This document shows, one piece after another, positions 25,934 to 33,240 of a stretch of 35,205 nt of DNA. Both the position numbers and the translations under genes were made by a program. Positions within the stretch are counted from its first letter, which is position 1. The number at the start of each line of letters is the position of its first letter. The DNA is from CAYYIS01 sp964470965 (GTDB lineage Bacteria; JAAXHH01; JABIQT01): contig CAYYIS010000053.1 of NCBI GenBank assembly GCA_964470965.1, positions 1-35,205 on the forward strand. The letters are read 5' to 3'. The notes beneath the pieces are model-generated. The model ran no database searches and was not told the origin of the DNA. It was given only the letters and a program-made list of their open reading frames with translations.

Positions 25934-26716
25934 ATGGGCATCCTCGAGAAATTCTCATTGAAAGGCCGCATAGCCGTCGTATCAGGAGGTGCTGGTCCGT
26001 TATTCGGAAGTAGTATATCGGAAGCACTCGCGGAGGCCGGGGCAACTGTTATTACGGCTTCCAGATCACCTGGACGGAATTCCGAATTCGCAACCAATAT
26101 GCAGAACCGGGGATATGATGTTTTTGGGATGGCCCTGGACATCTCGGATCCGGATTCCATCGATGACTTCAAGAACAAGGTGATAGATCGTTATGGTCAT
26201 GTGGATGTCTTGGTCAACAACGCGGTTGTTGGCAGGGGCGGCGGATTCGACGATCAGACCCCGGAGTACTGGGCTGTGAGCGCGCAGGGCAACATGGTGG
26301 GACTGTTTGCAATGTGTCAGGGGTTCATCCCCCACATGACCGGAGGGAAAGGCGGTTCGATCATCAATATATCGAGTATATACGGAGTGGTCGGTAATGA
26401 TCCCTCTCTTTATGAAGGCACGGACATGAAGCAACCGCCGGATTACACCTTTGTGAAGGGTGGGATGATTAACTTTACGAGATATCTCGCCAACTATTTC
26501 GGAAATCAGGGACTGAGGGCCAATTGCATTTGTCCCGGAGGCTACTTCAACGATCAACCGCGTCCCTTCCTTGAAAATTACGAGAAGCGTGTCCCTGTAG
26601 GACGCATGCTTGATAATGAGGACATTAAGGGAGCGGTTGTGTTTCTGGCATCCGATGCGTCTGTTTATGTCACCGGAACGTCACTGATGGTAGATGGCGG
26701 GTTCACCTCGGTATAG
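25934..26716 (+). CDS. SDR-family oxidoreductase (sugar or sugar-acid dehydrogenase-like)
   Basis: A 260-residue classical SDR. The cofactor loop is SGGAGPLFGSSI (a GGxxxxxGxx variant with inserted residues), VDVLVNNAVVG is the NNAG-equivalent, the catalytic Ser is in INISSIYG, and Tyr171 and Lys175 are in DYTFVKGG. GTSLMVDGGFTSV ends the fold. It resembles gluconate 5-dehydrogenase and related polyol/sugar-acid dehydrogenases, but specificity cannot be read. ATG 25934 follows GGAAAGGA (25921-25928) by five bases; the frame open upstream overlaps the DUF423 gene and is not used. It is the last gene of its operon. Unlike the SDR at the left edge, its catalytic tetrad is complete. Confidence 0.9.
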   Translation: MGILEKFSLKGRIAVVSGGAGPLFGSSISEALAEAGATVITASRSPGRNSEFATNMQNRGYDVFGMALDISDPDSIDDFKNKVIDRYGHVDVLVNNAVVGRGGGFDDQTPEYWAVSAQGNMVGLFAMCQGFIPHMTGGKGGSIINISSIYGVVGNDPSLYEGTDMKQPPDYTFVKGGMINFTRYLANYFGNQGLRANCICPGGYFNDQPRPFLENYEKRVPVGRMLDNEDIKGAVVFLASDASVYVTGTSLMVDGGFTSV

Positions 26717-26998
26717 ACATGGTATATAAGCCATTAAGAGCGGTTCATATGGCCAATTCATCGTGAACATTGGGTTCCTCCCTTCTATTTTCGTCTTCTT
26801 TACTGGCCTCGCAGTCAACGGCATGAGGTAATTAGGCATCATCGGAACTGGACCGGGGACTGCTAGAGTGGATCTGACGCCTCATGTGTGGCAGGAACAC
26901 GACAGGGAATTGGCCTGGCCTTCCTTGAAATGCACAGCCATGTTCCTCACCGTGTGTCGTCGGGCGTTAATCACACGGCGCCTGTTGTTATTGTTAAA
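26717..26998. other. Convergent intergenic region
   Basis: This 282-base gap separates the ends of the two large operons. It holds one clear inverted repeat at 26950-26978. Short open frames on the + strand (for example from 26868) have no family resemblance or ribosome-binding site. Confidence 0.4.
26950..26978 (+). terminator. Hairpin, possible terminator between convergent operons
   Basis: CCGTGTG (26950-26956) pairs perfectly with CACACGG (26972-26978), loop 15 bases, followed on the + strand by a moderately T-rich stretch. It could end the + operon; evidence for the minus operon is weaker since no T tract lies on that side. Confidence 0.35.
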
Positions 26999-27691
26999 TT
27001 ACTCATCCCACTCAAATTCGGACGAGTCCCCAGGATCGTATCCTATCACCTGTCGGCCATGGTCCAAATCGTACATGGGGCATGTGCTGCCTGAAACGCC
27101 GAATACGATCTCAAACTTGACATCCGGGTGCGTGACGGCCTGCTCAAAAACCTTCACCAGATCACCATGACTCAAATGGTGGGGGTGCTCCGGCTTATCC
27201 CGTTCTTCGATGAAATTTCCTATTCTGACGGATACTACTTCCATGTCAAACCGGGCAGAATACATGTATCCGATACTTTCACCGAATACTTTGCTGACGG
27301 AATAATAACTCTCGGGCCTGGTCGGTAAAGCGATCGTCCGCTTCATTTTTTGCGGATAGGGTGCCAGGAGGCCGGCGCGGCTGGCGAAGGCAATGCGCCT
27401 GACGCCGCTTTGCCGGGCGGCTTCAAACAGGTTGTACGTTCCAATAATATTGCTCTTGAGAATATCCTCCCAGGGTGCCCCGCCGGACGGATTTCCCGAG
27501 AGATGGATAATCGCGTCTACCCCTTCGGCAGCCCTCGTAAGGGCTGCCATATCCGTATTGTCACCATAAACGGTGTCGTCGAGATCGGGCATGGGCGCAC
27601 GGTCGAATCCGCGGATGGAATGCCTGTTTTTCAAGCCTCTTACCAGAATGGCGCCAACTCTTCCGGCCGCTCCAGTGACAAGTAGATTCAT
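26999..27691 (-). CDS. NAD-dependent epimerase/dehydratase-fold enzyme, uronate-dehydrogenase-like
   Basis: A 230-residue extended-SDR-type protein. GAAGRVGAILVRGL (residues 7-20) is the NAD loop, IIHLSGNPSGGAPWEDILKSN and NIIGTYNLFEAARQSGVRRI match uronate dehydrogenases and relatives, Ser104 is in FASRAG, and Tyr130 and Lys134 are in YYSVSK. At 230 residues it is slightly shorter than most uronate dehydrogenases (about 265). These enzymes oxidise hexuronates to aldaric acid lactones with NAD+. That activity would fit the aldolase and beta-helix protein of this operon, but it is inferred from general resemblance. AGAGGA (27705-27700) precedes the ATG by eight bases. It is the last gene of the minus operon, 18 bases after its neighbour. 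Confidence 0.8.
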   Translation of the reverse strand: MNLLVTGAAGRVGAILVRGLKNRHSIRGFDRAPMPDLDDTVYGDNTDMAALTRAAEGVDAIIHLSGNPSGGAPWEDILKSNIIGTYNLFEAARQSGVRRIAFASRAGLLAPYPQKMKRTIALPTRPESYYSVSKVFGESIGYMYSARFDMEVVSVRIGNFIEERDKPEHPHHLSHGDLVKVFEQAVTHPDVKFEIVFGVSGSTCPMYDLDHGRQVIGYDPGDSSEFEWDE

Positions 27692-27709
27692 GGATTCATT
27701 CCTCTCATT

Positions 27710-28540
27710 TCACGACCAGACGAATATCTCATCCCGGTCATCGGACATTGCAAAGAATACGGCCAGAACGATACGTGGTGTATCACCGGTCGGCGGTGGC
27801 ACTTCATGGATGGTCTCCGAGCAAAACACGTAAAAATCACCAGGATTCAGCGAAATCCGGATCCGACCGATATTATTGTCCCGTGCGTACCGTCTGAAAT
27901 CCGACATGTAAGGCTGAATTGTTTCTCTCCACTGCTGTCTGTACAGAAACGCCTGGCCATTATCACCGTCTTCCTCTGCGCCTTGAAAACAGAGGACTCC
28001 GGCAAACTGCCTGTCGAAACCGGATACGGAATATCCAGACGCCTTTGTGCGCTTTTGCGCAGAATCCATGTGGGGTTTGTGGCCCGCTCCGGCATAGTAT
28101 GTCCGAAATATAGCTGGTCCATAACGGCGCCCGTCGGGTTCCCTTGCGGTCACAACCCGCTTGTCCGGTGCCAGGCGGGCAAGCGTATCGTATATGAACG
28201 CGACTGGATCGTCATATCCATCGAAAAGTGATTCATACAAGGCAAGCGTCCGGGCGGAATGATTAAGAAATTCCTCCCGGTTATTCCGATGCTGGCCAAA
28301 ACTGGTACCGATATCCACTCGCCTGACCTTACCGTCCTTTGATTCACTTCTGGGGTCATACAATAGGTTGCGCTCATAAAAACGATCGACCAGCCTTGCA
28401 CAGTGTTGGGGATTGTATGCCTGTCTCATTATGAAGGCAGGCACTGACCCGTCGGCGAGGTTTTTAAGCGGGGAAGGAAATGTGGACAGGATCTCAGGTA
28501 CAGGGGCCTCAAAGGGGCGCCATCCAATTTCGCTGGACAT
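27710..28540 (-). CDS. 2OG-Fe(II) oxygenase, not of PhyH type
   Basis: A 276-residue protein of the wider 2-oxoglutarate/Fe(II) oxygenase superfamily. RTYYAGAGHKPHMDSAQ gives ligands His157 and Asp159; NPGDFYVFCSETIHEVPPPTG gives His245; TPRIVLAVFF gives Arg256 for 2-oxoglutarate. The spacing (86 residues between Asp and distal His) and the lack of PhyH N-terminal blocks set it apart from the PhyH proteins of this window. Similar folds hydroxylate amino acid side chains, sugars or natural products. GAGGTG, formed by the last codons of the upstream PhyH gene, is five bases from its ATG, and only two bases separate the genes, so the two oxygenases are made together. Confidence 0.85.
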   Translation of the reverse strand: MSSEIGWRPFEAPVPEILSTFPSPLKNLADGSVPAFIMRQAYNPQHCARLVDRFYERNLLYDPRSESKDGKVRRVDIGTSFGQHRNNREEFLNHSARTLALYESLFDGYDDPVAFIYDTLARLAPDKRVVTAREPDGRRYGPAIFRTYYAGAGHKPHMDSAQKRTKASGYSVSGFDRQFAGVLCFQGAEEDGDNGQAFLYRQQWRETIQPYMSDFRRYARDNNIGRIRISLNPGDFYVFCSETIHEVPPPTGDTPRIVLAVFFAMSDDRDEIFVWS

Positions 28541-28542
28541 GG

Positions 28543-29295
28543 TTACACCTCGTAAACGCTCTTCCTGGTAGTCCCTCTCTTGCCGGCGCAGAGGGCTTTC
28601 ATGTTGTCCGGCATTCGCTCATATGTTTTGGGCCAGACCGGTTGATGGCCCCCTTCGATCCAGTTGTTGAACCATTTGGGGTAATAAGCGATGTTCAGGC
28701 CCACACGAAGTTCTTCGCTGCGGTTTCCACGGGCCATATGAAACAGGCCACCGTGCCACATGATCACTGAACCGGCCTTACCTGTAATCGGCCTTACAAC
28801 ATCATGATCGGTAATTAAGTCATCGGGGGGTCGTTTCAATCGAGATCTGTGACTCATTGGTACAACACCGGTAGCACCGTTTTCAATCGTGAAATCCGTC
28901 AACATCCAGATGGAATTGATCATCCAAGCTACATCGGGCACCTGGTGGAAGTGACCAGCGGAATCAACATGGAGAGGTTGGTCCTGGGCGCCGGGCCATG
29001 TGGGCTTGGAGCATGCCTCGACCACCCGGCAGCTTGGTCCGAGGAAGTGTTGGGCTACGGCTACCGTTTCGGGATGCGCAGCGTACGCCCAGGAGCGATC
29101 ATCCAGATTCAGCAACCCGAAGAGGGTCTGGTAATGTTCATCGCCTGTTTTGTACCTGTCGTACGAAGGATCCGCATGTAGCGCCACGCAGGCCTCCGCG
29201 AACCGCTTCGCCTCCTTACCAGGCATCCTGCCTTCGAGGAAACAGTATCCGTACCGGTCCAAGTGGTTTATGGCTTGGGTTACGTCTCTATTCAA
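28543..29295 (-). CDS. Phytanoyl-CoA dioxygenase (PhyH) family oxygenase 3
   Basis: A 250-residue PhyH-family oxygenase. LDRYGYCFLEGRMPGKEA is the N-terminal segment, QPLHVDSAGHFHQVP gives His109 and Asp111, SIWMLTDFTIENGATGVVPM is the core strand block, and HGGLFHMARGNRSEELRVGL gives His186 and Arg197. All catalytic residues are present. The start is TTG at 29295, whose last two bases overlap the aldolase stop, with a very G-rich ribosome-binding region (GGGGAGGGGG) just upstream inside the aldolase gene. It is sequence-divergent from the other PhyH proteins here, so it is not a recent tandem copy. The substrate is unknown. Confidence 0.88.
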   Translation of the reverse strand: MNRDVTQAINHLDRYGYCFLEGRMPGKEAKRFAEACVALHADPSYDRYKTGDEHYQTLFGLLNLDDRSWAYAAHPETVAVAQHFLGPSCRVVEACSKPTWPGAQDQPLHVDSAGHFHQVPDVAWMINSIWMLTDFTIENGATGVVPMSHRSRLKRPPDDLITDHDVVRPITGKAGSVIMWHGGLFHMARGNRSEELRVGLNIAYYPKWFNNWIEGGHQPVWPKTYERMPDNMKALCAGKRGTTRKSVYEV

Positions 29296-30107
29296 GCCTT
29301 TCCCCCCTCCCCAGGTACCTGGGGCAACAACGAACGAATTTCCCTCAGGGTATCGGTGTATTTTTCTCGTTTCATTACAATATCCTCACCTATAAAGAAG
29401 ATCCGAACACCCAATTGATGGTATTGCCGAATCAAGTCAGCGTCCGAGAGCGCAACCATGGCAACTATTTTGCCGGTTTGAGCGGATGATCGTATAACCT
29501 CCTCGATCCTCGGTCTTAGTACCTGTTGTGCAGCGCTACCGTATACTTCCATCTTCGAAGCCCAGTCCAGGGGGCCTATGGTGACCATGTCGATGCCATC
29601 CACGGCCAGGATCTCGTCCAGTCGATTGAATCCATTCTCACTTTCAATCATTATCATCAGGTGGGTGGCGTCATTTACTTCCTGAAGCGTTTGCTGGATA
29701 TCCTCCCCGAGTGAAAAATCCGCACCTGCATTAGTGGTAGAAACGCCGCGCTCACCGACCGGAGGGTACTTACCATATCTTGCGAACTGTTGAACCTGAT
29801 GGGGATTTTCGACATTAGGGAGCGTTAGAATATGGATGCCGCCATCCAGAGCCGTCTGGATCTGGGCGCGGGATAATTCGGATACCCTGAGCATAGGTAC
29901 CATACCCAGGTGGTGGATCGTACGGCTGAGACGAAGCATCTCCGACAATGACTGCGTACTGTGTTCATGATCCATCCAAATCACATGATATCCAGCCTGA
30001 GCCAATAGCTCGATATCGATATTTGTGGCATCGCGGCATATGATACCATACAGGGTATCGTGCTTTTCGAGCATAGATTTGAGGCGGTCCGGTATTCGTG
30101 CCGTCAT
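29292..30107 (-). CDS. HpcH/HpaI-family aldolase
   Basis: A predicted 271-residue metal-dependent class II pyruvate aldolase of the HpcH/HpaI family, which cleaves 2-keto-3-deoxy sugar acids or 2-keto-4-hydroxy acids to pyruvate and an aldehyde. IDIELLAQAGYHVIWMDHEH contains the conserved D-x-E-H (Asp46, His49), MVPMLRVSE is the phosphate/pyruvate-binding Arg strand, IMIESENGF carries the metal-binding Glu, and VTIGPLDWASKM the metal-binding Asp. I choose ATG 30107 because it gives the family length and leaves a 22-base gap after the upstream PhyH gene; the longer frame from 30236 would overlap that gene by 107 bases with unlike sequence. It is the best indicator that the operon degrades a sugar-acid-like compound. 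Confidence 0.88.
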   Translation of the reverse strand: MTARIPDRLKSMLEKHDTLYGIICRDATNIDIELLAQAGYHVIWMDHEHSTQSLSEMLRLSRTIHHLGMVPMLRVSELSRAQIQTALDGGIHILTLPNVENPHQVQQFARYGKYPPVGERGVSTTNAGADFSLGEDIQQTLQEVNDATHLMIMIESENGFNRLDEILAVDGIDMVTIGPLDWASKMEVYGSAAQQVLRPRIEEVIRSSAQTGKIVAMVALSDADLIRQYHQLGVRIFFIGEDIVMKREKYTDTLREIRSLLPQVPGEGGKA

Positions 30108-30129
30108 CGTATTGTCCAGGTGTATCCGT

Positions 30130-31005
30130 CTAATCAGTCCGGTTTTCAAGGCTGGTGGGTATACCCATCTGGTTAGATCCGTCACGGACGGTATGGGCAA
30201 TAGGCCAGCACTGGCCTCCGCGTTTTTCATAGTCATGCTCTATTCCGCTTAGCCAGCAAAACATCCGTGCGGCTGCGATACCGCCCTGAAACTGCTCAAA
30301 AACCCCCGCTGGGGGATCGAACGGGACACGATTGAAATCGAACTCATCATCTGTTTTCCAGTCACGTGCCGGCTGTTCTGTGCGCCAGTAATTGTATTTT
30401 AGCATGTTCCGGTGTTTTCTACCGCCCATTGGCGTGGCCGTTGCCTTGGACCTCTTGTGCCAAATACTGTATACGGTGAGGAAAATCGAACCCGCCGGTC
30501 CTGCCGTGGAAACTGTGCCCTTGATGGTTCCGTAGTGAGCCATCATAGGTGCTTTTGTACGCATGAAATGAGACCCCGGTAGAACAACAGTCGGCCCCAT
30601 CTCATCGGTGCATTCCTCTGGAATGTAGAAGACCTGCAGATAGTCCAGGCGTGGTGTGTAAATGCTCCCCCCGTCCCGATGCCAGTTTTGACCGGAAAAC
30701 GGCAGGGGCCCGCGGTGGTTGCTGATGATCGCAGGAAGGGTGAAGTTGTTCCCGAGAAGGGATCTTACCGCTCCTGCAGCCTGGGGATTGAGTATAACGC
30801 CATCCACAAACCAGTCCTCTTTCATGATGGGGGTCGGCTCATACGTACTGTCTACATTATCGAGATAGTCAAGCACCCGGCAGTTGATATCATCTGGAAC
30901 AACACTCGGAAGCATCAGGTACCCGTTGCGGCAAAAATCGATAACGTCCTGGTCGGAAAGTGTCGGTTCGCAGGATATCGTACGATTGTAAGGAGAATCG
31001 CTCAT
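30130..31005 (-). CDS. Phytanoyl-CoA dioxygenase (PhyH) family oxygenase 4
   Basis: A 291-residue PhyH-family oxygenase. DQDVIDFCRNGYLMLPSVVP is the N-terminal block; GQNWHRDGGSIY gives His109 and Asp111; VYSIWHKRSKAT gives His183, and Arg199 in RKHRNML is the probable 2-oxoglutarate ligand. The C-terminal 80 residues (after NYWRTEQPARDW) are longer than in the other three and rich in aromatic residues. GGAGAT (31016-31011) is five bases upstream of its ATG. It starts three bases after the unknown 120-residue gene and ends 22 bases before the aldolase. Confidence 0.87.
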   Translation of the reverse strand: MSDSPYNRTISCEPTLSDQDVIDFCRNGYLMLPSVVPDDINCRVLDYLDNVDSTYEPTPIMKEDWFVDGVILNPQAAGAVRSLLGNNFTLPAIISNHRGPLPFSGQNWHRDGGSIYTPRLDYLQVFYIPEECTDEMGPTVVLPGSHFMRTKAPMMAHYGTIKGTVSTAGPAGSIFLTVYSIWHKRSKATATPMGGRKHRNMLKYNYWRTEQPARDWKTDDEFDFNRVPFDPPAGVFEQFQGGIAAARMFCWLSGIEHDYEKRGGQCWPIAHTVRDGSNQMGIPTSLENRTD

Positions 31006-31008
31006 TTT

Positions 31009-31371
31009 TTATCTCCATCTTTCAAGTATAAATTCGTATCCAAGGCCATATGTGTTTTGCTCGTCCATGGCCAGGACCATCTCCGGGAATTTTATGATGC
31101 GCCATCCGTCGTCCAGTGCCTCCTTAAGAGATTTATACAACATGTTCCCCGCCTCATCGATTCCGTCCGGATCTTTTCCCTCTTCATAGATACTTATGCC
31201 CATTACAGCGGAATGGGGATTTGTTGCACCGGTCTGGATGTATAGTAGGCTCTGGGTTTTGGTGTTATCAGAAACCAGGTCTATGGCATGCTGTATGTCG
31301 TCTTCGGCAAGCCGCCCAGTTCGAAATTGATTCAAAATGTATGTCAGGTGAGTTTTAATATCAGATTCCAT
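31009..31371 (-). CDS. Unknown protein of 120 residues
   Basis: I do not recognise a family. The product is predicted to be soluble and cytoplasmic: a helical N-terminus (DIKTHLTYILNQFRTGRLAE), a middle strand (KTQSLLYIQTGA) and a C-terminal half of mixed helix and strand that ends YGLGYEFILERWR. No Cys pairs, signal peptide or membrane segment are present. ATG 31371 is preferred because GGGGGAAG (31388-31381) is nine bases upstream; a TTG at 31404, abutting the stop of the preceding gene, would add 11 residues. Its tight placement between the beta-helix gene and a PhyH gene suggests a function in the same pathway, perhaps as an accessory or binding protein. Confidence 0.65.
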   Translation of the reverse strand: MESDIKTHLTYILNQFRTGRLAEDDIQHAIDLVSDNTKTQSLLYIQTGATNPHSAVMGISIYEEGKDPDGIDEAGNMLYKSLKEALDDGWRIIKFPEMVLAMDEQNTYGLGYEFILERWR

Positions 31372-31404
31372 AGAACGATACTTCCCCCGTGTTTCACTGT
31401 GCAA

Positions 31405-32724
31405 TTATCGTGTGGCCTTCCAACGCCATTTGGGCGGCGCGGAGTAATCGAATGAGATCGCATCACCCGGGTCAAGTGTGAACGTCTGGCCTGAATGCAA
31501 GCCCCCCTCGATCCTGGCTTCGGTTTTTTTCTGATCCGGTCCGACCGGATTGAGGGCGCCTTTCAGATTATCCACAAGACTGAGGTTATAAGGGTTCAAC
31601 TGCGGCGTGCTACCAGGATCAAACATGGACCAGGACAAAACGGTTCCCGGTTCAAGAATCAGGACCTGAACGCTGAAGGAGGTTCTGTTGACGATCGGCT
31701 CCCCTGATGCAGGGATAACCGGGGTCTCGACCGCAAAACCGACCGGCCAGTTGGTTGTGATTTTATTGGTCGGTACGTTCGCCCGGTCGGTTACCCCGTT
31801 GGGTAAATTGAGGGCCATAATGGTGTTGTCTCTTGCGTCTTCTTCAAATACGATATCCATTCCCGGTTCACGCGATCCGAAGAAGGACAAATTCATTACA
31901 TTACGCTGGGCGTGAATCGTGGTTCCGACCGCCTGCTCTCCAATGTAATCTTCGATGGTAGCATATGCTTTTTTCTCATGGTCAAAGTACGCGCCCCTCG
32001 GTGCATGGAAAGACATTTCAAGAGTGTTATGTCGGATTTTGTCCGTGCCCGGATCACCGAGCCGGAGTCCTGTGCAGTCGCCCCGGCTGTGGTATTGGTT
32101 GCCGTACATCACTCGGATATTGTTGTTACTTATGGCATGGCCCTGCCCGCCGTTGTCCGACAGGTAGACACCGGTGCCGATAGCGTTAGTCTCTTCTGCG
32201 AAAAAGGAGCTATTGATAATCGGTCCCTCGCTTGAATCCAGTTGGATCGAGACTCCCCCAGGGTGATGTGACACGACGCACGAAAAATCGAAGATGCTGG
32301 CGGTTATTACCGTAAAGTCATCCGGTCCGGATGACTCCGGCTTGATACACACCACAGGGCCTGGTGCGTCGGATGCGATCAATCCGAATTTGTAGCGGCA
32401 GTTCATCTGGCTATCGATTTGGACCGCCGGTCCAGAATTACCGGTATGGTGTAGGAGATAATTTCCTCCATCGAGACGGAAATCCTGGCTCCATGGAATG
32501 CGGAGCGTCTCCTCAAGCCTGTATATGTTGTCCGGCAGTCCCTTCCCTTCATGCAGGCCGCCTCTTCCACCCCAAATATAAACATCCCGGCAAATATTGT
32601 GGGCATGATCGATCGCTTCCTGTATCCCGCCGGTCTTTGTTCCCGGGGTACCAGGGCCGAAATCTCCACCGTCGTCAGGTCCCTGTAGCGTGACGAATAT
32701 GAACGGTTTCTGGGGTTTTGTCAT
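31405..32724 (-). CDS. Right-handed beta-helix protein (pectate-lyase-like fold)
   Basis: A 439-residue protein with the hallmarks of a parallel beta-helix: an N-terminal cap with TGGIQEAIDHAH and DVYIWGGRGGLHEGKG, then repeating short-strand turns ending in Asn (NSSFFAEETNAIGTG, HAISNNNIRVMYGNQY, KIRHNTLEMSF, HAQRNVMNLSFFG, RDNTIMALNLPNG), and a C-terminal beta-sandwich-like region. Such proteins are usually polysaccharide lyases, hydrolases or epimerases, but I cannot point to a catalytic triad. It lacks a signal peptide, which is unusual for a depolymerase. GAGGTGGA (32738-32731) lies six bases upstream of the ATG. It is the first gene of the minus-strand operon. Confidence 0.75.
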   Translation of the reverse strand: MTKPQKPFIFVTLQGPDDGGDFGPGTPGTKTGGIQEAIDHAHNICRDVYIWGGRGGLHEGKGLPDNIYRLEETLRIPWSQDFRLDGGNYLLHHTGNSGPAVQIDSQMNCRYKFGLIASDAPGPVVCIKPESSGPDDFTVITASIFDFSCVVSHHPGGVSIQLDSSEGPIINSSFFAEETNAIGTGVYLSDNGGQGHAISNNNIRVMYGNQYHSRGDCTGLRLGDPGTDKIRHNTLEMSFHAPRGAYFDHEKKAYATIEDYIGEQAVGTTIHAQRNVMNLSFFGSREPGMDIVFEEDARDNTIMALNLPNGVTDRANVPTNKITTNWPVGFAVETPVIPASGEPIVNRTSFSVQVLILEPGTVLSWSMFDPGSTPQLNPYNLSLVDNLKGALNPVGPDQKKTEARIEGGLHSGQTFTLDPGDAISFDYSAPPKWRWKATR

Positions 32725-32927
32725 AGAAGATCCACCTCACACCCGGGATATTCGCGAATGAGGCGTATCCGTTCCCGCGGGTAAAATAGAGTAGCAGGCA
32801 TCTATACAGGCTGAATTTCCAGGTGCTCGGGGAAAATGCAGCCCGCGACGCTGGGTCATGTTATTCAGAACCATTGTTTCGGCTTCTCTAACTCGAAATT
32901 TCAATGCTGCATCGGCCATCGAAGTAG

Positions 32928-32956
32928 AATATAAGTCGGAGTCGATAAATTATCAA
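32928..32956 (-). promoter_or_regulatory. sigma70 promoter of the seven-gene minus operon
   Basis: Reading the minus strand, TTGATA (32956-32951) is followed after exactly 17 bases by TATATT (32933-32928). The predicted transcription start is near 32921, about 200 bases before the beta-helix gene. Confidence 0.65.
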
Positions 32957-32979
32957 GACAGGGAAATCACATTATTCGC

Positions 32980-33009
32980 TTGATATATCCGTGCAACACG
33001 GCATATATT
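32980..33009 (+). promoter_or_regulatory. sigma70 promoter toward the TauE/SafE gene
   Basis: TTGATA (32980-32985) is followed after 18 bases by TATATT (33004-33009). It uses the same two hexamers as the divergent minus-strand promoter, with the -35 boxes only 23 bases apart, a layout suited to shared control. Confidence 0.6.
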
Positions 33010-33240
33010 AAGCCCGCCAGATCACCACCACGATTTGATACTACTATCATCAAAATAACCGCACCACCTCGATGCTTCAGAAGGCAGAGCGTTAGGTTCT
33101 GAACCCGGAATCCTATCACATCAGGATGCTAAAGAGGGTCTTATGATGCGATCAGCATCTTAAACAGATCATTTCAACAGCATCCGTTGGTTGTTTCGGA
33201 AAGACTAAACTGTGTCGTTGGTATCAATGAAAGTTTTAAC

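Larger units (their letters stand above)
32725..33240. other. Divergent regulatory region of about 0.5 kb
   Basis: This 516-base gap separates the minus operon from the TauE/SafE gene. It holds two divergent sigma70-type promoters (32928-32956 minus and 32980-33009 plus), leaving leaders of about 200 bases on each side. The minus leader contains a 60-codon open frame starting at 32919. The plus leader contains a short palindrome GGTTCTGAACC (33095-33105) and a hairpin GATGCT/AGCATC (33125-33130 with 33154-33159). No regulator gene is adjacent. Confidence 0.55.

Noticed and set aside
26868..27170. 100-codon frame on the plus strand between the convergent operons
   Set aside because: It overlaps the epimerase-fold gene on the other strand and shows no protein-family pattern; not supported as a gene or pseudogene.
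30108..30236. Upstream extension of the HpcH/HpaI aldolase
   Set aside because: It lies inside the PhyH 4 gene in another frame and adds residues unlike the family.
33061..33145. tRNA-like stretch with a D-arm-like GCTTCAGAAGGCAGAGC and an anticodon-loop-like GGTTCTGAACC
   Set aside because: There is no T-loop consensus, the acceptor stem does not pair, and no CCA end is present; at most it is a decayed relic.
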